23,344 bases of DNA from an uncultured Clostridium sp. (GTDB lineage Bacteria > Bacillota > Clostridia > TANB77 > CAG-508), in assembly GCA_946497585.1 (NCBI GenBank), contig CAMMLF010000005.1:1-23344 (forward strand), in the 5' to 3' direction. The position numbers were made by a program, and so were the translations under genes. Shown here in pieces: positions 1-8,126 of this stretch. Numbering within the stretch: the stretch's first letter is position 1; each line of letters begins with the position of its first letter. A model generated the notes under the pieces. The model did not search any database and was not told the origin of the DNA. It saw only the letters and a program-made list of their open reading frames with translations.

Positions 1-18
1 TATTACAGCTGTAGGCTT

Positions 19-120
19 TTAGCTGATTTTATTCAAAAAAGTATTAAACAGTAACGGTTTTTTAGAAAAATTAACAATTTCTCTTTTCAATTGATAAGTG
101 TTTGTGGTAAAATAACTCAT
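19..120 (-). pseudogene. Truncated transposase N-terminus (IS4-like family)
   Basis: A 33-codon minus-strand ORF has ATG at 120-118 and TAA at 21-19. A GGAGGT SD (126-131 on the plus strand) lies 5 nt upstream, and an extended -10 (TGGTATAAT, minus strand, 170-178) precedes it. The protein begins MSYFTTNTYQLKREIVNFSKK. I recognise this from memory as the conserved start of a clostridial DDE transposase family of roughly 400 residues. After residue 21 the sequence diverges (PLLFNTFLNKIS) and stops, so the promoter and translation start survive but the catalytic body is gone. It is most likely the relic of a deleted insertion sequence at the left border of the cluster. The family name is from recollection; the truncation is seen directly. 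Confidence 0.55.
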
Positions 121-281
121 AAAAAACCTCCATATTTTTGTTTAGTAAAAGTTTTTGATCGTTAATTATATTATACCAAACAAAAGAGTTTTTTTCTTCA
201 TTTTAACAGAAATGCAATAATTATGTGGATAACTTTTTTCTAAATTTTTAAAAGATCTCGAAACTTAAATATTTGCTAGGC

Positions 282-310
282 TTTACAAGATATAATATAT
301 ATGCTATAAT
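282..310 (+). promoter_or_regulatory. Sigma-A-type promoter of the biosynthetic unit
   Basis: The -35 TTTACA (282-287) and the perfect -10 TATAAT (305-310) are separated by exactly 17 nt. The predicted transcript starts near 317, about 28 nt before the start codon of the 24-codon ORF at 345. No other convincing promoter is seen before the radical SAM gene, so this one probably drives the small ORF and, by readthrough, the operon. Confidence 0.75.
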
Positions 311-344
311 AATATATATTAAAAGAAGTAAGGGAGGAAGGGAA

Positions 345-419
345 ATGAGGTTAAAATTTTTGAGTTATGATATCAACTTAAAAAAATTAAAATCCTTTTA
401 CTTATTTTCTGTAATTTAA
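345..419 (+). CDS. 24-residue peptide ORF heading the biosynthetic operon (precursor or leader peptide)
   Basis: ATG at 345 follows an unusually strong SD (AGGGAGGAAGG, 331-341) and runs 24 codons to TAA at 417-419. The peptide starts MRLKFLSYDINLKK and ends SFYLFSVI. It is basic (four Lys, one Arg, one Asp) and has no Cys. It lies directly downstream of a near-consensus promoter, and the terminator hairpin at 418-449 begins inside its stop codon. The order promoter, strong SD, short ORF, terminator, enzymes is seen in RiPP clusters (abundant precursor, leaky terminator) and in attenuation leaders. There is no run of one regulatory codon, which argues mildly against classical amino-acid attenuation. 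I recognise no homologue. That it is translated is likely; its role is inference. Confidence 0.6.
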   Translation: MRLKFLSYDINLKKLKSFYLFSVI

Positions 420-449
420 AGAACAGAGTTTTTTACTTTGTTCTTTTTT
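418..449 (+). terminator. Intrinsic terminator/attenuator between the small ORF and the radical SAM gene
   Basis: A 12-bp stem (418-429 with 435-446, one G-U pair) with a five-T loop is followed by a T-run reaching 449. It starts on the last bases of the small ORF's stop codon, so a ribosome terminating there would cover the 5' arm. It can cap an abundant short mRNA, with partial readthrough into the operon, or act as an attenuator coupled to translation of the small ORF. Confidence 0.75.
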
Positions 450-487
450 GTATTCTATATTCAAAATATAATTTTTAGGAGGTTTTT

Positions 488-1621
488 ATGTTAAATTACA
501 TTGCAGCTGTTTCATGGATTATAAATAATGATTGTAATCTAAAATGTAAGCATTGCTATCCAGACTCAGGAGAAAAATTTAGAAATACAAAAGTTCTTTC
601 TAGGGAAGAAATTAAACAAATGACTAGTTCGATAAAAACAATAAATCCAGATATGATTTTTATTTCTGGAGGAGAGCCATTTATGTGCCCAAACCTATTT
701 GAATATTTAGAAGAAGCTAGAAAAATTGCTAAGAAAGAACTTTCAATGTGTACGAATGGTTTATTTATCACAGAAGAAAATGCTAAAAGATTAAAAGAAG
801 TCGGAATGAATTGTGTTTCGATGAGTATATGCAATCCTATACCAGAAAAAGAAGATTCTTTTAGAGGAGGAATTGACATTATAAAAAAAGTAAAATTGGC
901 AGCAAAAAGGCTAAAACAACAAGGAATTTATATAACTATTGATATGACAATTACAAATTACAATAAAGAATATATAAAAGAGTTTGTTGAATTAGCTAGA
1001 TCTATGCAAGCAGATGTAATTAATTTTAAGAGATTCAGACCTATGGGAAGAGGAAAAAATAATACGTATTTAACATTAACAGTTGATGAGAATAAGAAAG
1101 TATTAAGTGAAATATTAGAAATTGCTATTAGTATGCCTGATGTAAGAATAAGAGTCGAGGATCCATTGTATTCAATTCTTTTAAATTCTAAAAGAAAAAC
1201 TAATATTAATGTATTACCAGATTATATGAAAAAAGATGTAGAACAACAGGATTCGTTAATTCCAAATTTACAAACATGCAATGCGATAAGTAAGTCAGAT
1301 AAAAATGGACTAAAAAGATATTGGGGATGCAGTGCTGGTATTGAATGGATTGGAATTGATCATGAAGGAAATGTTAGTCCTTGTCCATTATTAGGATATG
1401 CAGGATTAACTATAGGAAATATAAAAGAAAAAAAATTAATAGATATTTTAAATAGTTCTGAAGAAATAAAATCTTTAAGAGAAAGCAGTTCCAAATGCCA
1501 ATACAATTCAATTTGTGGAGGATGTAGAACAGATGCGTATATAAAATATAAGAACTTACTAGGTAAAGATCCAATGTGTTTTATGAATAAAAAAGAATGT
1601 TATTGTAATAAAGGTGAATAG
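488..1621 (+). CDS. Radical SAM/SPASM enzyme
   Basis: A 377-residue radical SAM protein with SD TAGGAGG 5-10 nt before ATG 488. The N-terminal cluster motif is C16-x3-C20-x2-C23 (CNLKCKHC). It is followed by GGEP at 61-64, the SAM-binding glycine-rich element. A C-terminal SPASM-type region carries C281, C299, C337, C343, C346 and C364, plus C371 and C373. These would hold auxiliary [4Fe-4S] clusters. The C-terminal pattern (CGGCR..AY followed by DP.C) resembles NirJ/AhbD/PqqE-like enzymes and peptide maturases. These make C-C, C-S or decarboxylation-type changes on peptides or on small molecules. It is the first enzyme gene after the 24-codon ORF, so a peptide substrate is plausible. No RRE-like N-terminal domain is seen; the radical SAM core begins almost immediately. 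The next gene starts 2 nt after its stop. Confidence 0.88.
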   Translation: MLNYIAAVSWIINNDCNLKCKHCYPDSGEKFRNTKVLSREEIKQMTSSIKTINPDMIFISGGEPFMCPNLFEYLEEARKIAKKELSMCTNGLFITEENAKRLKEVGMNCVSMSICNPIPEKEDSFRGGIDIIKKVKLAAKRLKQQGIYITIDMTITNYNKEYIKEFVELARSMQADVINFKRFRPMGRGKNNTYLTLTVDENKKVLSEILEIAISMPDVRIRVEDPLYSILLNSKRKTNINVLPDYMKKDVEQQDSLIPNLQTCNAISKSDKNGLKRYWGCSAGIEWIGIDHEGNVSPCPLLGYAGLTIGNIKEKKLIDILNSSEEIKSLRESSSKCQYNSICGGCRTDAYIKYKNLLGKDPMCFMNKKECYCNKGE

Positions 1622-1622
1622 A

Positions 1623-3105
1623 ATGAATAAAGAAATATTAAATAATGAGAATAAAGAATCTGCAGAAAAGTTATTTGAACAAATTATAAAATTAGGTGTA
1701 AATTTTAAATTAGAAGATGAGGTTGCGAAACAAAAAGTTGATTTTTCAAAAATACAGAGAGAATTATGTGATTTGCCGATTAAAGGCGAAAATATGGAAG
1801 AAATACTAAAAATAATAGAAAACAAAATATTACCATATTGCACTAATTTTTCATCAACGAAATTCATGGGATTTCCTGATACTGGAAATTCGGTTGCGGG
1901 AATAGCAGGAGCAGTATTAACGGATTTTTTACAACAGAACTTAATAAATTCTAGCTTTTGTGCACCAATAGGTACTTATTTAGAAATTGCTGTTATACAA
2001 TGGCTAAGAAGTATTGTTGGCTACAAGAATAATCCTAATATTAAAGATATATGGGATGTTGGTGGAATAATTACATATCGGAGGAACAGGAAGTAATTCA
2101 ATAGCTATGTTATTAGCAAGAGAGAATCACATAAAAAATACAATGAAAAATGGAGTTAGAAATCCAGAAAAGTTTAAAGTAGTAATACCTAAAGGAATAG
2201 GACATTATAGTATAAAGAGTAGCTTAATGTGGATTGGATGTGGGGATAATGTAATAGAGGTTCCAACCATTAATTATAAATATGATTTAGTGGAATTAGA
2301 AAAAGTGATTAAAGAAAATTCAGAAGATATAATGGCTGTTATCGCTAATGTTGGAGATAGTAGAAGTATGACAGTAGAAAATTTAGAAGAAGTTAGTAAT
2401 ATAGTTAGAAAATATAATGAGAATATTTGGCTTCATGCAGATGCATGTCATGGTTTTTCACTTGGATTTAGCAAAAAATTAAAAAATAAAATTAAAGGAA
2501 TTGAAAAATTTGATAGTGTGTCTACGGATCCTCATAAAGTTTTAATGACTCCTTATACTGTAAGCGCACTATTAATTAAAAATAGTGAAAAGCTAAAGCT
2601 AATAACAACATCATCTGATTTAATAATGCAAGAGCCATTTGCATTTGGACAAGTAACACCATTTATTGGTTCTAAAAGTTGGATTTCTTTTAAAGTATGG
2701 TGTGTAATGAAAAACTTAGGAATAGAGAACATAGGAAAAATAATTGAAAGAAGACATGATATGGCTAAAATTTTTGCTGATAAATTAAAAAAGAATGGAT
2801 TTGTTGTATTAAATGATGTTGATATTAATTCAGTAATGTTTATGTTTGTACCTAAAAATAAAACAATAGATGAAATAAATGATTTAAACAAAGAATTAAA
2901 AAGTATAATGGATGATGAAGGAAAATTTTTCTTACATCAATTTTCAATAAATGATGATAATGGTAAAATTTCCAAAGAAAAAATATTATATCCATTAAGA
3001 TATATGTCAGGAAATGATAATATAACAGAAAAAGATCAGGATGATTTAATAACATATATGAAAAAAATAATTAATGAAAGAATAGAGGGTGTTGAACTTG
3101 AGTAA
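1623..3105 (+). pseudogene. Group II PLP-dependent decarboxylase, interrupted by a one-base frameshift
   Basis: The N-terminal piece reads from ATG 1623 (SD AAAGGTG, 1609-1615) to a stop at 2094-2096. A second frame continues from about 2080 to 3105. Omitting the C at 2079 joins them exactly into the family motif TYGGTGSNSIAMLLAREN, giving about 493 residues, the usual length for this family. The reconstructed protein has the PLP-contacting Asp in LHADACHG (about residue 273) and the Schiff-base lysine in STDPHK (about residue 305). The fold type I aromatic/glutamate decarboxylase family decarboxylates amino acids to amines; the substrate here is unknown. Conservation right up to the break on both sides suggests a very recent mutation or a sequence error, not long decay. 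Programmed +1 slippage is less likely, because tRNA-Tyr on TAT would re-pair poorly on ATC, although CGG-AGG are rare codons. Confidence 0.8.
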
Positions 3106-3823
3106 AACAATTGATGAGTATGCAAATGAATTTTATGAAAATTATAGTAATTCAGACTTTCAAATAAATCAAGGAGCTAGTGTCTTGTTAATAAAAGACG
3201 ATGAAATATATTTTGCTTTAGCTAAGGAAAAATCATGGAAATATAATAATGATAAGATTCCTATTATTAAATTTACTGGAATAGGAGGAACAAGAGAAAA
3301 AGACGAGAAAATATTTAAGACATTGAAAAGAGAATTAAAGGAGGAAGTTAATCTAAACATAGAAAACCTGAATTTTCCTAAAATTACAGAAACAACAATA
3401 GTAACAAATTATTCTGAAAATTCTAAAATAAAGTTCAATGGATTGTATAATCCACTATATATAGTGGATTATAGATTACCTTTAAGAGATGATATAAAGA
3501 TAAACGAAAAAAAGAAATATTCATGTTTGCAATTATTTGTTTATATAGCCAATGTTGATGAAAATGTATCAATAAGTCCAGTAGAGGAAGATAATATAAC
3601 TGGCATTATAAGTGCCAATAAAGAAAATTTAGTAAAATATTTAAATGGAAACTGTCAAATTAATAGTAAAGAAGCTAATATAAAATGGAAGAAAAAATAT
3701 AAAAATTTAGAAAAAATAATAATAAATCCTAAATTTACTCCTAAGGGAATAATTGATGCAGGATTAGATATGCAAGATTTATTGGATATATTAAAAGGAG
3801 AAAAATATAAATATGTTAAGTGA
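3098..3823 (+). CDS. Nudix hydrolase of the biosynthetic cluster
   Basis: This 241-residue protein probably starts at TTG 3098 (SD GAGGGTG at 3085-3091), overlapping the decarboxylase stop by 8 nt, which implies translational coupling. A GTG at 3089 in the same frame is the alternative. The Nudix box is G64-x5-E70-x7-R78-E79-L80-x-E82-E83-V84-N85-L86. All metal-binding glutamates are present, but the usual glycine near the end of the box is Asn85. The domain is followed by a longer C-terminal part than in minimal Nudix proteins. Nudix enzymes cleave nucleoside diphosphate-linked compounds. Next to a nucleotidyltransferase it could process or detoxify a nucleotide-linked intermediate. The substrate cannot be read from the sequence. 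Confidence 0.8.
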   Translation: MSKTIDEYANEFYENYSNSDFQINQGASVLLIKDDEIYFALAKEKSWKYNNDKIPIIKFTGIGGTREKDEKIFKTLKRELKEEVNLNIENLNFPKITETTIVTNYSENSKIKFNGLYNPLYIVDYRLPLRDDIKINEKKKYSCLQLFVYIANVDENVSISPVEEDNITGIISANKENLVKYLNGNCQINSKEANIKWKKKYKNLEKIIINPKFTPKGIIDAGLDMQDLLDILKGEKYKYVK

Positions 3824-5609
3824 AAAAATAAAAAAGCTTGTTAATGAATATGCAGAATTAATTAAACAAACATTTTCAGATGATGAACCTATAGTCATAC
3901 TTTATGGTTCAGGAGTAGAAGGTGTTGAAACTAGTGATTTGGATTTATGCACAATTGTGCATAATTATACTGAAGAAGATGCTAAGAAAGTAGGAGAAAT
4001 AACTAAAAAATTTCATATAGAAAATGGTATGAAAATAGATAACGAGGTACCTTTTGAAAATAAAGTAATATATTCTTTTTTAGATATAGAAAAAGTTTTG
4101 ATGAAACCTCCTTTTCAAATATTTAGAAGAAAATTTTATATACCTCCAATAGAAAAAACGGAAGAATATTTAAAATCAAAAACTATTAAATATAGATTAT
4201 TGCTATATGTATTGACAGCAAATTCATTTGTTGTATATGGGAATGAAAAGGTGCTAAATAAGTATAGAAAAAGAGCATGGGAAATACTTATTCAAGTAAT
4301 GTTTTCATATATAGGAAATGAGTTTATAAGCAAAGAAGAATTTCTTGAAAATTTATTTAAAAATCAATTTAATGGTGTAGAAGGTGAAGATTTTTTAGGA
4401 TATAAAAGAGAATATAAAGATTTATGCGAACATTTAAAAAGAACAATTTCGGAATGTTTTGATGAACAGACTAAAAAAGGAAAAATGTTAAAAAGTAACG
4501 GAAAATATAAATGTAATCCTGAATGGATAAAGAGGACAATATTAATTGCAGATTCTAATAATTTTGAGGATATTAATATGAATTTAAAAGAATATCCTAA
4601 AATGGAAGGATATGACTTTTCTGAGAATGCAAATCCACTTGGACCTTCAGTAAAGGTACAAGATGCATTAAGAGAATGTGCAGGATATATTAATGTATAT
4701 TCTGATTACAAGAATATAGATATAAATAAAGACCTTTCAGATTTCTTTAAAGTATCAGTTGATAATGTTGCTATAGCAAATGGATCACTTGAAGCTATAT
4801 ATGCATTACCAAGATTTTTAGATAGTTCAAGAGCTACAATAATAGCTCCAACATATTGGGGATATGCTGCGGGATTAGATGTATTAGGGAGAAAATATCA
4901 AAAAATAACATTGGATAAGAATTTGGATTATGATTTAGAAAAAATAAATATTGCAGCAAAAAAGTCAACAATGATGTTTATATGTAATCCAAATAATCCA
5001 ACATCTTCATATATTTATAAAAAAGATTTATATAAAATAATAAAGGATAATCCTAATTGCCATTTTATAATAGATGAATCACATTTGCTATTACATGATA
5101 ATTTTTTTGAAGAAACATTAAGTAAAGATGTTGAGGAATTAAAAAATTTATCAATAGTATATTCTTTATCTAAATTATTTAGTGTTGCGGGTCTAAGAGT
5201 AGGTGCACTAATATCTAATAAAAATGTTATTCAAAAATATAAAAATTGGCAAATACCATATTCATTAAATACAATGTCACAAGTGATTTTCCCAATTTGT
5301 TTAAAAGATGAAGAATTCGTTAAAAATACTAGGGGTAATATTCATAAAATGGTTAAAGATTTAGAAAAAGAATTAAGAAAATTTGATTGGTTAGAAGTAA
5401 AAAGTAGTATAACTAATTTCATTATATGCAAGATAAAGAGAGGAATTACAGCAGTTGAATTAGCAGATAAATTAGAAAAAGATGGTATCTATATAAGAGA
5501 ATTATCAAATTCATATGCAGAAATTAATGGGGAATGGATTAGGATTTCTGTAAATAGAAAAGAGTTTAATGAATTATTAATAAGAAAATTAAAAAGTTAT
5601 AATATATAG
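3813..5609 (+). CDS. Nucleotidyltransferase-aminotransferase (HisC/CobD-like) fusion
   Basis: A 598-residue two-domain protein; ATG 3813 overlaps the Nudix gene by 11 nt, with SD AAAAGGAG upstream. Residues about 1-250 form a DNA polymerase beta-like nucleotidyltransferase, with the motif G32-S33-x8-D42-L43-D44 (GSGVEGVETSDLDL) that binds NTP and metal. Residues about 260-598 are a fold type I PLP enzyme of the histidinol-phosphate aminotransferase/threonine-phosphate decarboxylase group. It has ENANPLGPS at the start, CNPNNPTS at 391-398, FIIDESH with Asp421, and the PLP lysine K454 in SLSKLFSVAGLRVG. HisC makes an amino-alcohol phosphate and CobD makes aminopropanol phosphate. Joining this to an NMP-transferring domain suggests both steps act on one amino-alcohol or amine intermediate. 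No in-frame stop separates the domains, so the fusion is real in this sequence. The final product is unknown. Confidence 0.85.
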   Translation: MLSEKIKKLVNEYAELIKQTFSDDEPIVILYGSGVEGVETSDLDLCTIVHNYTEEDAKKVGEITKKFHIENGMKIDNEVPFENKVIYSFLDIEKVLMKPPFQIFRRKFYIPPIEKTEEYLKSKTIKYRLLLYVLTANSFVVYGNEKVLNKYRKRAWEILIQVMFSYIGNEFISKEEFLENLFKNQFNGVEGEDFLGYKREYKDLCEHLKRTISECFDEQTKKGKMLKSNGKYKCNPEWIKRTILIADSNNFEDINMNLKEYPKMEGYDFSENANPLGPSVKVQDALRECAGYINVYSDYKNIDINKDLSDFFKVSVDNVAIANGSLEAIYALPRFLDSSRATIIAPTYWGYAAGLDVLGRKYQKITLDKNLDYDLEKINIAAKKSTMMFICNPNNPTSSYIYKKDLYKIIKDNPNCHFIIDESHLLLHDNFFEETLSKDVEELKNLSIVYSLSKLFSVAGLRVGALISNKNVIQKYKNWQIPYSLNTMSQVIFPICLKDEEFVKNTRGNIHKMVKDLEKELRKFDWLEVKSSITNFIICKIKRGITAVELADKLEKDGIYIRELSNSYAEINGEWIRISVNRKEFNELLIRKLKSYNI

Positions 5610-5621
5610 TAGGTGTTAGAA

Positions 5622-6251
5622 ATGAGTGTTTTGCTTTGGGATATTGGAAATGTATTATTGGAGCCAATACATGGAAAGATTTTAGATGATATTTTTGAAA
5701 ACAGAAATGTGAACATGCTTAAAGAAGAATTTAAGAAACTATCATCGGAGGTATTAAATAAATCTTTTATTGGTAAAATAAGTTTAGATGAAACTTGGAA
5801 AGAATTGTTTAATATAGCAAAAATAAGTGATGCTAAAACAATAGAAAAAATTAGAAATGTAAAAGTAAAGAGAAATACAACATTGTTGAATTATATAGAA
5901 AAAGATTTAACAAATAACTATGAAATTGGGATAATTTCAGACTTAAGTCAAATTGGATATTGGGTTGTAAAGAATTTTTATAAAGATTTTTTAAATGTTT
6001 GCGATAAAGAAAAAATATTTATATCTATAAATACAAAAAAAACCAAAAGAAAAGACAAAGAAGAATATTTTGCTTCAATAAAACAAAGTGTTAAAGATAA
6101 GAGTTGTATTTTTATAGATGATGAAATAAGTAACATAGAATCTGCTAAAAATAGTGGATTCAAAACAATACTATATGAGGCAAATCTAAAATGGGAAAAA
6201 GCAAATAAAAAATTAATAGAAGATTTTAACAAATTAAAGAGAGGGGAGTAA
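5622..6251 (+). CDS. HAD-superfamily hydrolase (YihX-like)
   Basis: The chosen start is ATG 5622 (SD TAGGTG, 5610-5615), giving 209 residues; a GTG at 5613 in the same frame is less well placed. Motif I is D7-x-G-N-V (LLWDIGNVLLEP), with the YihX-like D-x-G arrangement in place of D-x-D. Motif II is S106 in IISDLS, a motif III lysine lies in the KKTKRKDK stretch near 139-146, and motif IV is D166-D167 (CIFIDDE). It is probably a phosphatase on a small phosphorylated intermediate. Beside a HisC/CobD-like enzyme, an amino-alcohol phosphate is a reasonable candidate substrate. It starts 12 nt after the fusion gene. Confidence 0.8.
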   Translation: MSVLLWDIGNVLLEPIHGKILDDIFENRNVNMLKEEFKKLSSEVLNKSFIGKISLDETWKELFNIAKISDAKTIEKIRNVKVKRNTTLLNYIEKDLTNNYEIGIISDLSQIGYWVVKNFYKDFLNVCDKEKIFISINTKKTKRKDKEEYFASIKQSVKDKSCIFIDDEISNIESAKNSGFKTILYEANLKWEKANKKLIEDFNKLKRGE

Positions 6252-6258
6252 AAGAAAA

Positions 6259-7557
6259 ATGAAAGTATTATTTATAGAAGCAGAAGAAACATTTTATATG
6301 CCAATAGATACTAAAATGCCTAAAAGGTGGACTTATTTAGCTGAAATTGCTACATATATATCAAAAGAAAATGAAGTTAAAGTTTTAGATTGCTTATCTA
6401 GTAGAATTTCTCATGCAGAAGTATTAGAAGAAGTGTCAAAAACTAAATATGATTTAATATGCTTTTTGGCAAGAATAGAAACAATTAATTCGTTATTAAA
6501 ATTAATACCATTAATAAGAAAAATTTGTCCAGAAAGTAAAATGCTAATTTATGGAGATGCAATACCAATGTTCCCGAATTTTATAAAAAAGAATTTTGGG
6601 GATTTAAATGCAATAATTGAAAGTGGAGACTGGGAAGTGGCTATTAGTAATTATATAGACTTTATAAAGGGAAAAAATTTTTCTGATGGTAACATTCCTG
6701 GAATAACAATAAAAGATAAAGATAGAAATAAATGGATTGATGCTACTAGATGTAGTGGAGAGAATTTTACAGGATGGGCCTTTACGGATTTAGATTCAAA
6801 ATTAGTAGATGTAAATTTATACAAAAGTTTAAGACATAACGAAGTGACTATTTCAGCATCAAGAGGATGTCCATACAATTGTAAATTTTGTCTAGCTGTA
6901 AAAACTTTTGATAAAGATGATAGAAGAAAAAATATAGGTGAGCTAGTACAGTATATGAATAATAATGTAAGTAAAGTAAGTGATTTTAAATTATTTTCAC
7001 CTACATTTACATATGATGAGGAATGGGTAATGAGTTTTTGTAAAGAGTTAATAAATAACAAAATAAATGCAACTTGGGTTACAACATCAAGAACAGATAA
7101 ATTACAAAATGAAGAAATGATTGAAAAAATGGCTGAAGCTGGATGCAAAAAGTTAGCAGTAGGAGTGGAGACATTGGATGAAAGAGCAAATAGGGAATTG
7201 AAAAAATTTAATGATTTAGAAGATTATAGAAATAAAGTAGAAAATATGTTTAAACTTGCTAATAAATATAATATTGAGATAAAACCTCTATTGATGATGG
7301 GAATAAAAGGCCAATCAAAAGAAAATATTTTAGACTCATTGAATTTTTTAACAAGTATAGGAGCAAGAGATATAAGGATTGCTGCATATTCTCCTAGACA
7401 GTTATTAACGGAATTGGATAATAAGGGAACTTTAACATTAAAAGATATTAATGCAATGGATAAGATGACATATATTGACTATATGCCTGAAGGCATAGAT
7501 AACTTTACTTTCTTAAACTTAATATATAATACTAAAAAATATGTAGAATTATTATAA
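6259..7557 (+). CDS. B12-binding-type radical SAM enzyme
   Basis: A 432-residue protein with a strong SD (GAGAGGGGAG, 6239-6248). The radical SAM motif is C204-x3-C208-x2-C211 (CPYNCKFC), preceded by ISASRG. The N-terminal roughly 150 residues have the Rossmann-like pattern of the B12-binding domain attached to this class (MKVLFIEAEE, YDLICFLARIE, KMLIYGD). I do not see the DxHxxG cobalamin lower-ligand motif, which is often missing in the class. Family members methylate unactivated carbon or phosphorus, or rearrange carbon skeletons. It is the last gene of the tightly packed run. No terminator is evident after it. Confidence 0.85.
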   Translation: MKVLFIEAEETFYMPIDTKMPKRWTYLAEIATYISKENEVKVLDCLSSRISHAEVLEEVSKTKYDLICFLARIETINSLLKLIPLIRKICPESKMLIYGDAIPMFPNFIKKNFGDLNAIIESGDWEVAISNYIDFIKGKNFSDGNIPGITIKDKDRNKWIDATRCSGENFTGWAFTDLDSKLVDVNLYKSLRHNEVTISASRGCPYNCKFCLAVKTFDKDDRRKNIGELVQYMNNNVSKVSDFKLFSPTFTYDEEWVMSFCKELINNKINATWVTTSRTDKLQNEEMIEKMAEAGCKKLAVGVETLDERANRELKKFNDLEDYRNKVENMFKLANKYNIEIKPLLMMGIKGQSKENILDSLNFLTSIGARDIRIAAYSPRQLLTELDNKGTLTLKDINAMDKMTYIDYMPEGIDNFTFLNLIYNTKKYVELL

Positions 7558-8126
7558 AAAATATTATGAACTTAAGTAAAAATTTAAATTGAATATAAAT
7601 AAGTTTGACTGTAGTGAAGCATTTGTACAAAAAAGTATTTTTGGATTAGCATAAAGATTGTAATAAATTTAATTTAAGAACATGTATTGCAAATTAATAT
7701 GAAAAAATATGAGTATTCAAAGATATTAGCTTTGAATTTGAAATTTATTTTATTTCTATTGATACATGACTTACCAAAATTACATAAAATAAGAGGTGAT
7801 AAGACAACTATATCTAATTCTTGAGGAAGCAAAAACGGTAAAAAAGTTTAAAATAATACATAAAAAGATGAACGATTAAAGGATATGCTTACTTATTTTA
7901 ATTAATCTTTTTGAATTTACATTTTTGAAATGTGAAACAATGAATAATTTTATAATAATAAATGAAGATGGTAATATTCAGTTTTGTTTTGATATTGAAA
8001 GAAAAGTTGTGAAAAAGTAAGAAAAAAATCCTTAAAAGTGATATGGAAAATAACATAGGAATAAGAGAAAAAATGAGTAAATGTAAGTATGTACGGTGGT
8101 AATAAATTGTAATTATTAGAAAAATG
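7558..8126. other. Non-coding, apparently decayed stretch between cluster and MetRS gene
   Basis: No ORF above about 30 codons is present. A 26-codon ORF (7940-8020, MNNFIIINEDGNIQFCF...) lacks a good SD. A modest hairpin sits at 7715-7737 (ATTCAAAG with CTTTGAAT). I find no T-box core, tRNA-like or riboswitch signature. The length, unusual in this compact window, suggests remains of a deleted gene. Confidence 0.45.

Noticed and set aside
224..232. Perfect DnaA box (TTATCCACA on the minus strand)
   Set aside because: It is a single 9-mer in AT-rich DNA with no neighbouring boxes, no dnaA/dnaN gene and no AT-rich unwinding pattern beyond background; it does not mark an origin.
1559..1867. Minus-strand ORF of 102 codons over the radical SAM/decarboxylase junction
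   Set aside because: It lies opposite two conserved coding regions and has a low-complexity hydrophobic translation typical of antisense AT-rich DNA.
7940..8020. 26-codon ORF (MNNFIIINEDG...)
   Set aside because: No SD, no promoter close by, no recognised family; kept only as part of the decayed-gap description.
8040..8126. Possible T-box leader before MetRS 1
   Set aside because: No AGGGTGG-ACC-GCG core, no terminator hairpin before the gene, and the promoter at 8127-8155 lies downstream of this stretch.
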